From Kineosporia sp. R_H_3 (GTDB lineage Bacteria > Actinomycetota > Actinomycetes > Actinomycetales > Kineosporiaceae): a stretch of DNA of 37,487 nucleotides. The DNA lies in contig NZ_MWLL01000086.1 of NCBI RefSeq assembly GCF_002198675.1, forward strand, positions 1-37,487, in the 5' to 3' direction. Shown one piece after another: positions 1-7,843 of this stretch (positions are counted from its first letter, which is position 1; every line of letters begins with the position of its first letter). The notes below the pieces were generated by a model, which was not told the origin of the DNA, did not search any database, and saw nothing but the letters and a program-made list of their open reading frames with translations. The translations under genes and the position numbers were made by a program.

Positions 1-278
1 GTGGCGTGCTCCATGCCGTGGTTGCGGGCCGCGCCCTGACCGGCGTTGGCCTGCGTCAGCACCGTCATCGGCAGGATGCCGTGCGCCTCGAAGTCCGCCG
101 CGTACCGGTGGAGCACCTCGAGCGAGTCGTCGGTGGACCCGTCGTCGACCGCGACGATCTCGACGCGCGACAGGTCGACCCCCTGCTGCCGTTCGAGCGA
201 GGCGAAGAAGTCCGGCAGGTAGCGGGCCACGTCGTAGACGGCGGTGACGATCGAGATGTCCGGTACGGGGTGTTCCAC
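1..278 (-). CDS. Glycosyltransferase family 2, N-terminal part only (runs off the window)
   Basis: The first 92 codons of a GT-A fold GT2 enzyme, which would transfer a sugar from a nucleotide-sugar to a surface polymer acceptor. Visible are the N-terminal strand ISIVTAVYD, the nucleotide-binding VAVDDGSTDDS at about residues 43-53, and the NAGQGAARNHG segment that precedes the second acidic motif. I chose the GTG at 278 because a TAGACT -10 hexamer lies exactly 6 nt upstream, the leaderless arrangement, and because it gives the normal GT2 N-terminus. The N-terminus closely resembles that of the GT2 domain encoded upstream (VTAVxDVARYLPDF in both), so the two are probably tandem paralogues. 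The acceptor is unknown and the C-terminus, which might carry a TagF-like domain, is outside the window. Confidence 0.85.
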   Translation of the reverse strand, partial: MEHPVPDISIVTAVYDVARYLPDFFASLERQQGVDLSRVEIVAVDDGSTDDSLEVLHRYAADFEAHGILPMTVLTQANAGQGAARNHGMEHA

Positions 279-284
279 ACCCTC

Positions 285-290
285 AGTCTA
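285..290 (-). promoter_or_regulatory. -10 hexamer TAGACT for the leaderless GT2 gene
   Basis: TAGACT on the minus strand, 6 nt before the GTG at 278. The same hexamer precedes the neighbouring GT2/TagF gene. No Shine-Dalgarno sequence is seen. The 47-nt gap between the two GT genes is enough for a separate promoter. Confidence 0.45.
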
Positions 291-325
291 CGGAGGTCGC
301 CTGCGCGGCCCGGCCCGGTCGACGA

Positions 326-2923
326 TCAGCAGGCAGGGCGGGTGAGGGCCTCGATCGCCGCGGTGACGCGTTCGCAGCAGCGGCCGTCGCGCAGCACGAA
401 CGTCTCCTCGATGCGCTTGAGGTACTCCTCGGACGGCGTGCAGCCGCGGGCCGCGATCTCGGCGACCGCGGCCACGGTCTGGTCGGCGGTGAGCGTCACC
501 GGGCCGAAGCCGTCGCGCTCGTAGTCGAAGTAGCCCGCCCGGCCGAGGTGCCCGCCGGCCCGGACGAGGTCGCGGTCGAACTGGAAGTAGACGACGGGGC
601 GGTCGACGTAGGCGGCGTTGAAGGCCATCGAGGAGTAGTCGGTGACGAGTGCGGCGGCCGAGGCGAAGAGGCGTTGCGCACCGCCGCCGGCGAAGGTGAG
701 CGGCTCGACGTGGGACGGCAGGTCCAGGGTCGGGAGGATCTGCTGGAGCTGCGGGTGCGGGAGGAAGCCGATGCGCAGACCGTGCTCCCGCGCGACGGCC
801 TCGAGCTCCGGGGACCGCAGGACGCCGAGCCAGGCCTTCGCGTACTCGGTGTCGAGGAAGTCGGCGCGGACCTTCCGGTCGCCGGTGATCGGCGCGAACG
901 GACCCATGAGGCCCGAGCGCCAGGTCGGTGCGACGAGGACGAGGTCGCGGTCCGCGGGCGTGAGCGAGGCGGCGATCGCGCGGAGCCGGTCGAACCGGGG
1001 CAGTCCGGTGAGCCGGGCCTCCCGGGTCGTGAACACGTAGGGCGTCCGGTCGCCGGCGATCGAGTCCTGCTCGGGCTGGGTGCTCGTGACGAACAGGTCC
1101 ATCGCCTTGGGGTTGAGCCAGGCGGAGACGTCGTCCTTGATGACGCCGTGCTGGAGGAACGTGAACCGCCACTGCGGCTCCCGCCCGCCGAGCGCCCACA
1201 TGATCTTGCGGGGGCGGTGGATCGGGACGTCGACGTGCGAGGAGATCAGGTGCCGGCAGCTGAACATGAGCAGCTGCCACTGCCGGGACCCGTAGGCGAC
1301 CACCCGCTCGCCGTGGGTCGCGCGCATCCGGGCCCAGTCGTGGCTGCCCGGGTCGAGGACGAACCAGGCGTTGACGTCCGGCCGGTGCTCGCGCAGGTAC
1401 TCGAAGAGCCGCTCGGCGTTGTCGTCGGCGTTGCGTAACCGGTCCATGAGCACCCACGCGTCGGCGTACCGGGCCCGCACGGGCGCCGTCCGCACGAGCC
1501 GGGTGAGGACGGCGCCCCGCACCCGGGCGCGGGCGGCTCCGAGCACCCGGCGCGGCTCCGCGTGGAGCGTCCCGGCGACGGAGCCGACGCGGCGGGCCGC
1601 GCCACGCAGCCCGCGGGGTCGGGCCGGGCGCCGGGGCGGCGGGCCTTCCCACGCGTGCGCAGGTTCCGCCTCGACCCCCGCGACGCGCACGGTGATGCCG
1701 GCCCGTTGCGGCAGCCACGCGATCCGCTCGCGCAGGAGCGTGGCCCCGAAGTACACGTGCGTGCGCAGCTTCGTGTGCACGGGGGTGAGCGGCGCACCGC
1801 CGGCGAGGTACGACGTCTGCGGCTCCGGCCCGGTGAACCGGGTGACGACCTTGACGAGCCGCTGCTCGTCGTCCGTCTGCTCGACGACCGCGCGCGGGCT
1901 GTGCCACGGCTCGTCGAGCAGCCCGTGCCGCAGGATCTGGCGCCACTGCGGCCACAGCTCCCGGGCGTCCCAGCGGGCGATGACGTCGTCGTCGAGCAGG
2001 GTCCGGATCTGCCGCAGGAGCCCGACGAACTCCTCCCCGACCTCCCCGACGGCAGCGCTCGGTCGGCCGTCCTGGGACTCGAACGTGAAGTACCAGGAGA
2101 GCTCGTAGAGCACGATGTTCTGCACCCAGGCCGGCGGCCGGCCGCCGGTCGCGGCGGCGCCCGCCTCCAGGGTGGGCAGCAGCCCCAGCCGCGGGACGGT
2201 CGTGTACCGCGCCGGCTGCACGAGGCTCTGCTGGAGCGTCGACGTGCCGTCCGACCGGCGCCGGTAGCGGTAGTGCGCCGAGCCGACGAACCCGACCCGG
2301 CGGGTCGGGCAGCCGAGCAGGTAGAGCGCGGTGAAGTGGCCGTCCTCGAAGTTCGGCCGGATCCGCTCGTCGAAGCGCAGTCCCTGTTCGACGAGCCGGT
2401 CCCGGCGGAAGAGGCCGGCGTTCGCCGAGCCGAAGAACGTGCCGGTCCCGTCGAGGTCCTCGACCCGGTCCGGCCCGGCGAACCGCCGCCGGGTCGGGTG
2501 CGTGTTCGTCACGCGGCCGGTGGCGTCGTCGAGGATCCAGTACGGGGTCGCGACGAGCTCGAGACCGGGGTGGGCGCGCGCGAAGGACAGGACCCGGGCG
2601 CACCAGTCGGGGGCCAGGGTGTCGTCGGGGTCGGTGAACGTCACCCACTCGCCCGCCGCGTGCTCCAGGCCCAGGTTGCGCGCGCTCGCCTGGCCGCCGT
2701 TCGGCTTGCTGAGCACGGTGACGCCGAGGGTGGTCCGTGCGGCCCACCGCTCGAGGACGGCGAGCGAGTCGTCGTTCGAGCCGTCGTCGACCGCGACGAC
2801 CTGGATCCGGTCGAGCGGGACGTCGCGCTGGCCCTCGAGGGAGGCGATGAAGTCGGGGAGGTAGCGGGCCACGTCGTGCACCGCAGTGACCACGCAGATG
2901 TCGTACGTCCGGTGGCGGGTCAC
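326..2923 (-). CDS. Bifunctional GT2 glycosyltransferase / CDP-glycerol:glycerophosphate glycerophosphotransferase (TagF-like)
   Basis: An 865-residue fusion for teichoic-acid-like or capsular polymer synthesis at the inner face of the membrane. Residues 1 to about 230 form a GT2 domain: VAVDDGSNDDS near 45-55 and FTDPDD near 96-101 are the nucleotide-sugar and metal sites. A linker follows, then from about residue 500 a Glyphos_transf domain with FLQHGVIKDD and TDYSSMAFNAAYVDRPVVYFQFD-type motifs (LVTDYSSMAFN is clear), which in TagF-like proteins transfer glycerol- or ribitol-phosphate from the CDP form. No membrane segment is seen. The open frame extends far upstream, but the GTG at 2923 has TAGACT 7 nt before it and gives the correct N-terminus. 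It lies upstream of the second GT2 gene and 21 bp from a divergent acyltransferase. The donor and polymer are not determinable here. Confidence 0.88.
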   Translation of the reverse strand: MTRHRTYDICVVTAVHDVARYLPDFIASLEGQRDVPLDRIQVVAVDDGSNDDSLAVLERWAARTTLGVTVLSKPNGGQASARNLGLEHAAGEWVTFTDPDDTLAPDWCARVLSFARAHPGLELVATPYWILDDATGRVTNTHPTRRRFAGPDRVEDLDGTGTFFGSANAGLFRRDRLVEQGLRFDERIRPNFEDGHFTALYLLGCPTRRVGFVGSAHYRYRRRSDGTSTLQQSLVQPARYTTVPRLGLLPTLEAGAAATGGRPPAWVQNIVLYELSWYFTFESQDGRPSAAVGEVGEEFVGLLRQIRTLLDDDVIARWDARELWPQWRQILRHGLLDEPWHSPRAVVEQTDDEQRLVKVVTRFTGPEPQTSYLAGGAPLTPVHTKLRTHVYFGATLLRERIAWLPQRAGITVRVAGVEAEPAHAWEGPPPRRPARPRGLRGAARRVGSVAGTLHAEPRRVLGAARARVRGAVLTRLVRTAPVRARYADAWVLMDRLRNADDNAERLFEYLREHRPDVNAWFVLDPGSHDWARMRATHGERVVAYGSRQWQLLMFSCRHLISSHVDVPIHRPRKIMWALGGREPQWRFTFLQHGVIKDDVSAWLNPKAMDLFVTSTQPEQDSIAGDRTPYVFTTREARLTGLPRFDRLRAIAASLTPADRDLVLVAPTWRSGLMGPFAPITGDRKVRADFLDTEYAKAWLGVLRSPELEAVAREHGLRIGFLPHPQLQQILPTLDLPSHVEPLTFAGGGAQRLFASAAALVTDYSSMAFNAAYVDRPVVYFQFDRDLVRAGGHLGRAGYFDYERDGFGPVTLTADQTVAAVAEIAARGCTPSEEYLKRIEETFVLRDGRCCERVTAAIEALTRPAC

Positions 2924-2944
2924 CCGGGCGAGTCTAGTTTGCTC
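2924..2944. promoter_or_regulatory. Compact divergent promoter with overlapping -10 hexamers
   Basis: Only 21 bp separate the start codons of the GT2/TagF gene (GTG at 2923, minus) and the acyltransferase (ATG at 2945, plus). The minus-strand -10 TAGACT (2931-2936) and the plus-strand -10 TAGTTT (2935-2940) share two bases. Each is 7 nt from a start codon (2923 and 2948), so both transcripts would be leaderless and RNA polymerase cannot occupy both at once. Confidence 0.5.
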
Positions 2945-3799
2945 ATGATGGCAACCACCGTGACGGTGCTCGGGCCCTATGCGGACGACGCCGGCAACAC
3001 GATCGAGTTCCGTTCCGCCGACGGCCTGGCAGCGCCCCCTCCGGACGACGCTGCGCTCGCCGCGTCCGCCGGGGCGCGGTTCAGGGTGCTGTTCAGCGGG
3101 CGAGAGAACCGGCTCGTGCTCACGTTGCCCATGCGGCTGGCGGACCTGAGCGTCCAGTTCGACTGCGACGGCGGCCTCGTGGAGATCGGGTCGAGCGCGG
3201 GGGTGCCCGCCCTGCGGGCGAACATGCGTGTCGGGCAGGACGCGCGGATCGTGCTGGGGCACAACGTGTCCGCGACGTCGCGTGTCGGGTTCTCCGCCGT
3301 CGAAGGGGTGACGGTCTCCGTCGGCGACGACGTGATGTTCGCCACCGGGGTCGAGGTGCGCGCGGACGACGGGCACCCGATCTTCGACGTCCGGACCGGC
3401 CGCCGGGCCAACCCCGCCCGGCCGATCACGGTCGGCAACCACGTCTGGGTCGGCTGGGGTGCGGTGCTCCTCGCAGGGACGACGATCGGGGACGGCTCGG
3501 TGGTCGGCATGCACGCCGTCGTCAAGGGCCGCTTCCCCAACAACTGCATCGTCGCCGGGGTCCCGGCGCGCGTCGTCCGCCGCGACATCGCCTGGGAGCG
3601 CCCGCACCTGTCGCTCGCCAAGCCGTACTACAAGCCGGACGCGAGCACCGTCCGGCGCTCGCCCTACTGGAAGCTCACGCAGGACGACGAGCCGACCGTC
3701 ACCGGCAGGGGGCGGGGTACGACCCGTCGGCTGCTGCGCCGGGTGCTCCCCCGGCCGCTGCGGACGCGGCTGGCGCGGCTGCGCCGCGGCGCCCGGTAG
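2945..3799 (+). CDS. Left-handed beta-helix (hexapeptide repeat) acyltransferase
   Basis: A 284-residue protein with the hexapeptide-repeat fold of O-acetyltransferases, which use acetyl-CoA or another acyl-CoA to modify sugars. Degenerate [LIV]GxxxX turns run from about residue 75 to 205, including VTVSVGDDVMFATGVEV, ITVGNHVWVGWGAVLLAG and DGSVVGMHAVVKG, ending with the characteristic IVAGVPARVVR. The basic C-terminus (RRLLRRVLPRPLRTRLARLRRGAR-like, rich in Arg) may contact the membrane or polyanion. Two consecutive ATGs occur at 2945 and 2948; the second fits leaderless transcription from TAGTTT better. Location beside the GT2/TagF gene suggests it decorates the same surface polymer. The substrate is unknown. 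Confidence 0.85.
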   Translation: MMATTVTVLGPYADDAGNTIEFRSADGLAAPPPDDAALAASAGARFRVLFSGRENRLVLTLPMRLADLSVQFDCDGGLVEIGSSAGVPALRANMRVGQDARIVLGHNVSATSRVGFSAVEGVTVSVGDDVMFATGVEVRADDGHPIFDVRTGRRANPARPITVGNHVWVGWGAVLLAGTTIGDGSVVGMHAVVKGRFPNNCIVAGVPARVVRRDIAWERPHLSLAKPYYKPDASTVRRSPYWKLTQDDEPTVTGRGRGTTRRLLRRVLPRPLRTRLARLRRGAR

Positions 3800-3810
3800 C
3801 CCGGCCGGGG

Positions 3811-4278
3811 TCAGCCCCGCGCGATGTCGCCCAGCACCGCCCGCATGGCGTCCCAGCGGTCCGCCCCGAGCCGCTCGGCCCACTCCTGCTCCATGGCCCG
3901 GATGCCGTCCTCCGTCGCCTGCGCGACGGCCCGGCCGGACGCCGTCCGCCGGACGACGCGGGCCCGCCGGTCGCGCGGGTCCGGCTCGACGGTGAGCAGC
4001 CCGCCGCTGACCAGGCTCCGGACGAACTCCCCGAGCGCCTGCGCCGTCATGCCGGCCCGCGCGGCGAGGTCGCCGACCCGCAGGCCGTCGTCCGGTGTCA
4101 GCGTGAGCAGCCTCAGCTGCGAGGTGCGCAGCGTCGACAGGTCGGGCAGGTCCGGCCCGCCGGCCGCCGCGCGGGCCATGTGCGCCTGGACGTCCGCCCG
4201 GAGCCGGCGCAGCGCGTGGTCCAGCAGGGCGAACACGTGGTCGTCGGGGTCGGCGCCGGAGCCCTTGACGGCATTCAT
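3811..4278 (-). CDS. MarR-family transcriptional regulator
   Basis: A 155-residue winged-helix dimer. The N-terminal helices (DHVFALLDHALRRL) belong to the dimerisation region. The recognition part is LRVGDLAARAGMTAQALGEFVRSLVSGGLL at about residues 65-95, followed by the wing VEPDPRDRRARVVRRT, the classic MarR DxRxxRVxLT pattern. Its start codon overlaps a perfect 13-bp palindrome, and a second related palindrome lies 26 bp further upstream, so autorepression is likely. The same sites face the divergent kinase gene at 4356, the probable second target. The Shine-Dalgarno AAGGGA lies inside the first palindrome, so bound protein would also mask it in DNA. The ligand is unknown. Confidence 0.88.
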   Translation of the reverse strand: MNAVKGSGADPDDHVFALLDHALRRLRADVQAHMARAAAGGPDLPDLSTLRTSQLRLLTLTPDDGLRVGDLAARAGMTAQALGEFVRSLVSGGLLTVEPDPRDRRARVVRRTASGRAVAQATEDGIRAMEQEWAERLGADRWDAMRAVLGDIARG

Positions 4279-4290
4279 AAGGTTCCCTTA
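4278..4290. promoter_or_regulatory. MarR operator 1, palindrome TAAGGTTCCCTTA
   Basis: Perfect 5-bp arms TAAGG/CCTTA around TTC. It overlaps the first base of the marR-type start codon and contains that gene's ribosome-binding site. Its centre is 26 bp from that of operator 2. Confidence 0.6.
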
Positions 4291-4304
4291 CTTTCGATGA
4301 TGCC

Positions 4305-4315
4305 AAGGTTACCTT
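4305..4315. promoter_or_regulatory. MarR operator 2, palindrome AAGGTTACCTT
   Basis: Perfect AAGGT/ACCTT arms around one central base, sharing the consensus AAGGTTnCCTT with operator 1. It lies in the 77-bp divergent region between the MarR gene and the kinase gene, where it would cover the likely marR -10. Confidence 0.6.
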
Positions 4316-4355
4316 AGTACTTGATCGGCGTCCTCGGTCAGGCGGGAGCGGGACC

Positions 4356-5456
4356 ATGACCACCACCACGAGCGGCTGGACCCTCGCCGACCTCCTTGCG
4401 GGCCGCCGCCTCGCCGACGTCCTGGGGCACGACGTCGACGAGGCGGCGGTCGCTCTCGAGACCGTCCCGTACGCCCCCGGGTCCCCGGCCACCGGCGGGC
4501 TGCTCCGGCTGCGCGGCGGGGGAGCCCGCGTCTTCGTCAAGGTCCTCCAGCACGTCCGGCACTGGCCCTACCTGCGCTTCCTGCCGCCGGCGGAGGCGGC
4601 GCACTTCGTCGCGTTCTTCCCGTGGTCGGAGGAGCTCGCGGCCTGGCGGCCGCACTTCGTCGACCGGCTGCCCGCAGGGCTGCGGGTGCCGCGGCTCTAC
4701 GAGGTCGTCGACCTCGGCGACGACCGGGTCGCGGTCTGGATGGAGGACGTCGACGTCGCCGACGTCCCCTGGGACGTCGACCGCTACGCCCGGGCGGCGT
4801 GGCTGCTCGGGGCCTTCAACGCCCGTATGTGCGAGCCGGAGGTGCTCGCGACGACCGCCTTCGAACCGGACTACGGGTTGCGGATGTGGGTCGAGAACGC
4901 CCTGGAGCCGCAGGGTTTCGCGGCGCTCGAGGACGACGCCGTCTGGTCGCTGCCGGCGTTCGCCCGGCACCCCGACGTGCGGGCCGGGCTCCGCGCCGCA
5001 CGCCCGCTCGTCCCCGGGGTGCTGGCCCGGTTCGCGACGTTGCGGCACGGCATGCCGCACGGCGACGCGAGCCCGCAGAACCTGCTCGTCCCGGCGGCCG
5101 ACCCGGCGGGGTTCGTCGTCATCGACATCGGCTTCCAGACCCCGGCGCCGCTGGGGTTCGATCTCTCCCAGCTCGTCGTCGGCCTCGCCCACGCCGGTCT
5201 GCTCCCGGCGTCGGCGCTGCCGGACGTCGAGCGCGCGGTCGTCCCGGCGTACGCCGACGGCGTGCGCAGCACGGGGACGGCGATCGAGCACGCCGAGGTC
5301 GCCGCGACGTACGCCGGGGCTCTGCTCGTGCGCAGCGGGTTCACGGCGCTGCCCTACCGGGAGGCCGCCTCGGCGACGGCCGGTGACGTCGACGAGCGGG
5401 CGGACCTCGTCCGGTTCGTCCTCGGTGCCGCCGACCGCCATCTCGCGACGGGGTAG
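4356..5456 (+). CDS. APH/choline-kinase-like phosphotransferase
   Basis: A 366-residue protein-kinase-like small-molecule phosphotransferase. The catalytic loop is HGDASPQNLL (about residues 233-242), with Asp as base and Asn as metal ligand. The metal-binding motif reads VIDIGFQTP instead of the usual IDWE/IDFG. An N-lobe lysine in RVFVKVLQH (about residue 60) is the probable ATP contact. The start is supported by GGGAGCGGG 6-14 nt upstream of the ATG at 4356. It is divergent from the MarR gene and shares its twin operators, which suggests induction by a compound that MarR senses. It could inactivate an antibiotic or phosphorylate a metabolite; sequence alone does not decide. Confidence 0.75.
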   Translation: MTTTTSGWTLADLLAGRRLADVLGHDVDEAAVALETVPYAPGSPATGGLLRLRGGGARVFVKVLQHVRHWPYLRFLPPAEAAHFVAFFPWSEELAAWRPHFVDRLPAGLRVPRLYEVVDLGDDRVAVWMEDVDVADVPWDVDRYARAAWLLGAFNARMCEPEVLATTAFEPDYGLRMWVENALEPQGFAALEDDAVWSLPAFARHPDVRAGLRAARPLVPGVLARFATLRHGMPHGDASPQNLLVPAADPAGFVVIDIGFQTPAPLGFDLSQLVVGLAHAGLLPASALPDVERAVVPAYADGVRSTGTAIEHAEVAATYAGALLVRSGFTALPYREAASATAGDVDERADLVRFVLGAADRHLATG

Positions 5457-5478
5457 TCGCGGCACCGCCGGCAGCGGC

Positions 5479-6024
5479 TCACCCCATGCTCTTCGCCCCG
5501 TCGATCGCCTCGCGGACGATGTCGGCGTGCCCGGCGTGCTGGGCGGTCTCCGCGACGATGTGGAGCAGGACCCGGCGCGCCGTCCAGCGTGCACCGGGCT
5601 CGAACCACGGCGCGGGCGGCAGCGGGGTGCTCGCGTCGAGGTCGATCGTCGCGACGAGCGCGTCCGTCGCGGCGGCCACCCGCGCGTACTCGGCGAGCAG
5701 GCCCGCGAGGGTCTCGCCCTCGAGCATCCGGAAGCTGTTCGCGTGCTCGACGTACCCGGCCTCGTCGCTGCCGCCGAGGGCCGAGGTGTCGCCCTGCATG
5801 AAGGCGGCCCACGAGGCCTCGGTCCGGGCGACGTGCTTGACCAGGCCGCCGATGCACAGTGCGCTCACCGTGGGGGTCGCCGCCGCCTGCTCGTCGGTGA
5901 GGTCGCGGGCCGGGAACGTGAGGAAGAAGCGGTGCTTGCGCAGGGTGTCGAGCAGGTCCGCCCGCTCGCCGCTGAGGGGTGCGCCTGAGGTCGCCCCGGC
6001 GTCCGTCGTCGTCTCGTTCGTCAT
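5479..6024 (-). CDS. DinB-superfamily protein (DUF664 type)
   Basis: A 181-residue four-helix-bundle protein of the DinB/YfiT superfamily, which includes metal-dependent thiol transferases using bacillithiol or mycothiol. Metal-ligand histidines are visible in GLVKHVARTEASW (about residue 63) and in HIVAETAQHAGHADIVREAIDG near the C-terminus, the usual HxxxH-type triad arrangement. The ATG at 6024 has TAGGGT 6 nt upstream, so the transcript is probably leaderless. It is convergent with the kinase gene, with a 22-bp gap. In actinobacteria this subfamily often acts as mycothiol-dependent detoxification enzymes, but the substrate here is unknown. Confidence 0.8.
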   Translation of the reverse strand: MTNETTTDAGATSGAPLSGERADLLDTLRKHRFFLTFPARDLTDEQAAATPTVSALCIGGLVKHVARTEASWAAFMQGDTSALGGSDEAGYVEHANSFRMLEGETLAGLLAEYARVAAATDALVATIDLDASTPLPPAPWFEPGARWTARRVLLHIVAETAQHAGHADIVREAIDGAKSMG

Positions 6025-6085
6025 GCGGAGACCCTAGGACGAGGGTCCGACAAGCAGGCCTCACGCACAGGAGCAGAATCACCGT

Positions 6086-6703
6086 GTGGCCAAGTACCTG
6101 GACGTCCACCCCGTCAACCCGCAGCCGCGTGCGATCGCCGAGGCGGTCCGTGTGCTGCGCGGGGGCGGGCTCATCGTCTACCCGACCGACTCGTGCTTCG
6201 CGCTCGGGGCGATGATGGGCGAGCAGCGGGCGCTGGAGCGGATCCGGGAGATCCGCAAGCTCGACCACCGGCACCACTTCACCCTCGTCTGCGCCGACTT
6301 CTCCCAGCTCGGCCAGCTCGTGAACATCGGCAACGCCGCGTTCCGGCTCGTGAAGTCGTGCACGCCCGGGCCGTACACGTTCATCCTCCCCGCGACGAAG
6401 GAGGTCCCGCGCCGGCTGCTCCACGCGAAGAAGCACACCGTCGGCGTCCGGATCCCCAAGCACACCGTCGTCCAGGCGCTGCTCTCCGAGCTCGGTGAGC
6501 CGCTCCTGTCGAGCACCCTGCTGCTGCCGGACCAGGAGGAGCCGCTCACCGACGGCTGGACGATCAAGGAGGAGCTGGACCACGTCGTCGACCTCGTCCT
6601 CGACTCCGGCGACTGCGGCACCGAGCCGACGACGGTCGTCGACCTCTCCGACGGCGTCGAGGTCGTCCGGGTCGGGGCGGGGGACGTCAGCCGGTTCGAG
6701 TGA
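6086..6703 (+). CDS. yciO: YciO, Sua5/YrdC/YciO family RNA-binding protein
   Basis: A 205-residue single-domain member of the family that includes the threonylcarbamoyl-AMP synthases of tRNA t6A synthesis. Length and sequence follow the YciO branch: YPTDSCFALG near residue 32, KLDHRHHFTLVC near 60, TPGPYTFILPATKEVPRRLL near 95, and PTTVVDLSDGVEVVRVGAGD at the end. The TsaC-type SxN motif is replaced by LSSTLLLP. As I recall, YciO does not replace TsaC in complementation tests, so a true t6A role is doubtful. The GTG at 6086 is preceded by AGGAG about 10 nt upstream. The stop overlaps a possible GTG of the next frame at 6700. Confidence 0.9.
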   Translation: MAKYLDVHPVNPQPRAIAEAVRVLRGGGLIVYPTDSCFALGAMMGEQRALERIREIRKLDHRHHFTLVCADFSQLGQLVNIGNAAFRLVKSCTPGPYTFILPATKEVPRRLLHAKKHTVGVRIPKHTVVQALLSELGEPLLSSTLLLPDQEEPLTDGWTIKEELDHVVDLVLDSGDCGTEPTTVVDLSDGVEVVRVGAGDVSRFE

Positions 6704-6750
6704 AGCGCGTGCTGCGGGCCCTCCCGACGCGCGGCTGGCAGAATCCCTCG

Positions 6751-7785
6751 GTGCCGTCCCCCAGCCAGCAGGTCCGCGTCGTCCACCTGCCGCCCGCCGT
6801 CCTCGACGCCCTCGCCGCCGGTGACCTGGCTGCCGCGAACGAGGCGAGCCCGGTGCCGCTCGGCCCGGTCTGCCTCGACCCCGGCTGGCGGCAGATCTGG
6901 GCCGTCCGCAGCGAGCAGGTCGCCAAGACCCCGGACGACGGCCCGTGGGTCACCGGCGTCGTCGTCGACGAGCGGACGGGCACCGTCGTCGGGCAGGCCG
7001 GGTTCCACGGGCAGCCCGACGAGCGCGGCATGGTCGAGGTCGGTTACGAGATCGACCCCGCGCTGCGCCGCCGCGGGTACGCCCGCGCCACGCTCGAGGC
7101 GCTCGTGCGACGGGCCGCGGCAGAGCCGGGGGTCACCGTCGTCCGCGCGTCGATCAGCCCGGACAACGTCGCGTCGAACGCCCTGACGCAGTCGTTCGGC
7201 TTCGCGCAGGTCGGTGAGCAGTGGGACGAGGAGGACGGGCTCGAGATCCTCTTCGAGCTCGACCCGCGGGCCTGGGTCGAGCAGGCGCGGTGGGAGCAGC
7301 GGCTCGCCGAGGTGTGGGTGTCGCTCGACGACGTCGCGGACGACGACCCCGAGGGCGAGGAGGCCTTCCGGGCCCGGGTGGACGAGGTGGTCGCCGAGCG
7401 CACCGCGGACGACGGTGTCGCAGCCTTCGAGCGCGGCTGCGCCTTCGACTCGACGGGGCAGAGCGACCGCGCCGTCCCGCTCTACCGCGAGGCGCTCGCG
7501 GCCGGGCTGACCGGCGTCCGGCGGCGGCGTGCCGTGATCCAGCTCGCCAGCTCGCTGCGCAACCTCCACCGGTCGCCCGAGAGCCTCGCGCTGCTGCTCG
7601 CCGAGCGCGACAACGGTTCGGACGGTCTGGACGACGCCCTTGCGGCGTTCCTCGCGCTCACCCTCGTCGACGTCGGCCGGGAGCGTGAGGCGCTCACGGT
7701 GGCGCTCACCGCGCTCGCGCCGCACCTTCCGCGGTACCAGCGGTCCGTGGCCCGGTACGCGCAGGCGCTCGTCGAGCCGGGCTGA
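6751..7785 (+). CDS. GNAT N-acetyltransferase fused to a TPR (TPR_5-like) domain
   Basis: A 344-residue fusion. The N-terminal GNAT domain (about residues 10-170) carries the acetyl-CoA-binding stretch EIDPALRRRGYARATLEALV, matching the RxxGxG/A loop, and the typical SFGFAQVGE. The C-terminal part (about 215-340) has the pattern of the small TPR_5 proteins, FERGCAFDSTGQSDRAVPLYREAL followed by RAVIQLASSLRNL and LALTLVDVGREREAL. A helical acidic linker (DDVADDDPEGEEAF) joins them. I prefer the GTG at 6751 because CAGAAT lies exactly 6 nt upstream, the leaderless spacing. An alternative GTG at 6700 overlaps the yciO stop. The acetyl acceptor is unknown; the TPR part may bind a partner protein. 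Confidence 0.82.
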   Translation: MPSPSQQVRVVHLPPAVLDALAAGDLAAANEASPVPLGPVCLDPGWRQIWAVRSEQVAKTPDDGPWVTGVVVDERTGTVVGQAGFHGQPDERGMVEVGYEIDPALRRRGYARATLEALVRRAAAEPGVTVVRASISPDNVASNALTQSFGFAQVGEQWDEEDGLEILFELDPRAWVEQARWEQRLAEVWVSLDDVADDDPEGEEAFRARVDEVVAERTADDGVAAFERGCAFDSTGQSDRAVPLYREALAAGLTGVRRRRAVIQLASSLRNLHRSPESLALLLAERDNGSDGLDDALAAFLALTLVDVGREREALTVALTALAPHLPRYQRSVARYAQALVEPG

Positions 7786-7843
7786 CGTCGTCCGCGGGTG
7801 CATGCGCACGGGCGCGCCCGACCGGGCTGCGGGAGCCTGGGGC

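Noticed and set aside
3791-3830. Terminator between the acyltransferase and MarR genes
   Set aside because: Only a short CGGGG/CCCCG stem that includes a stop codon; too weak to list.
2924-4540. Upstream extension of the GT2/TagF frame, which stays open to 4540 on the minus strand
   Set aside because: It runs antisense through the acyltransferase gene and collides with the MarR gene. Family N-terminus and -10 box place the start at 2923.
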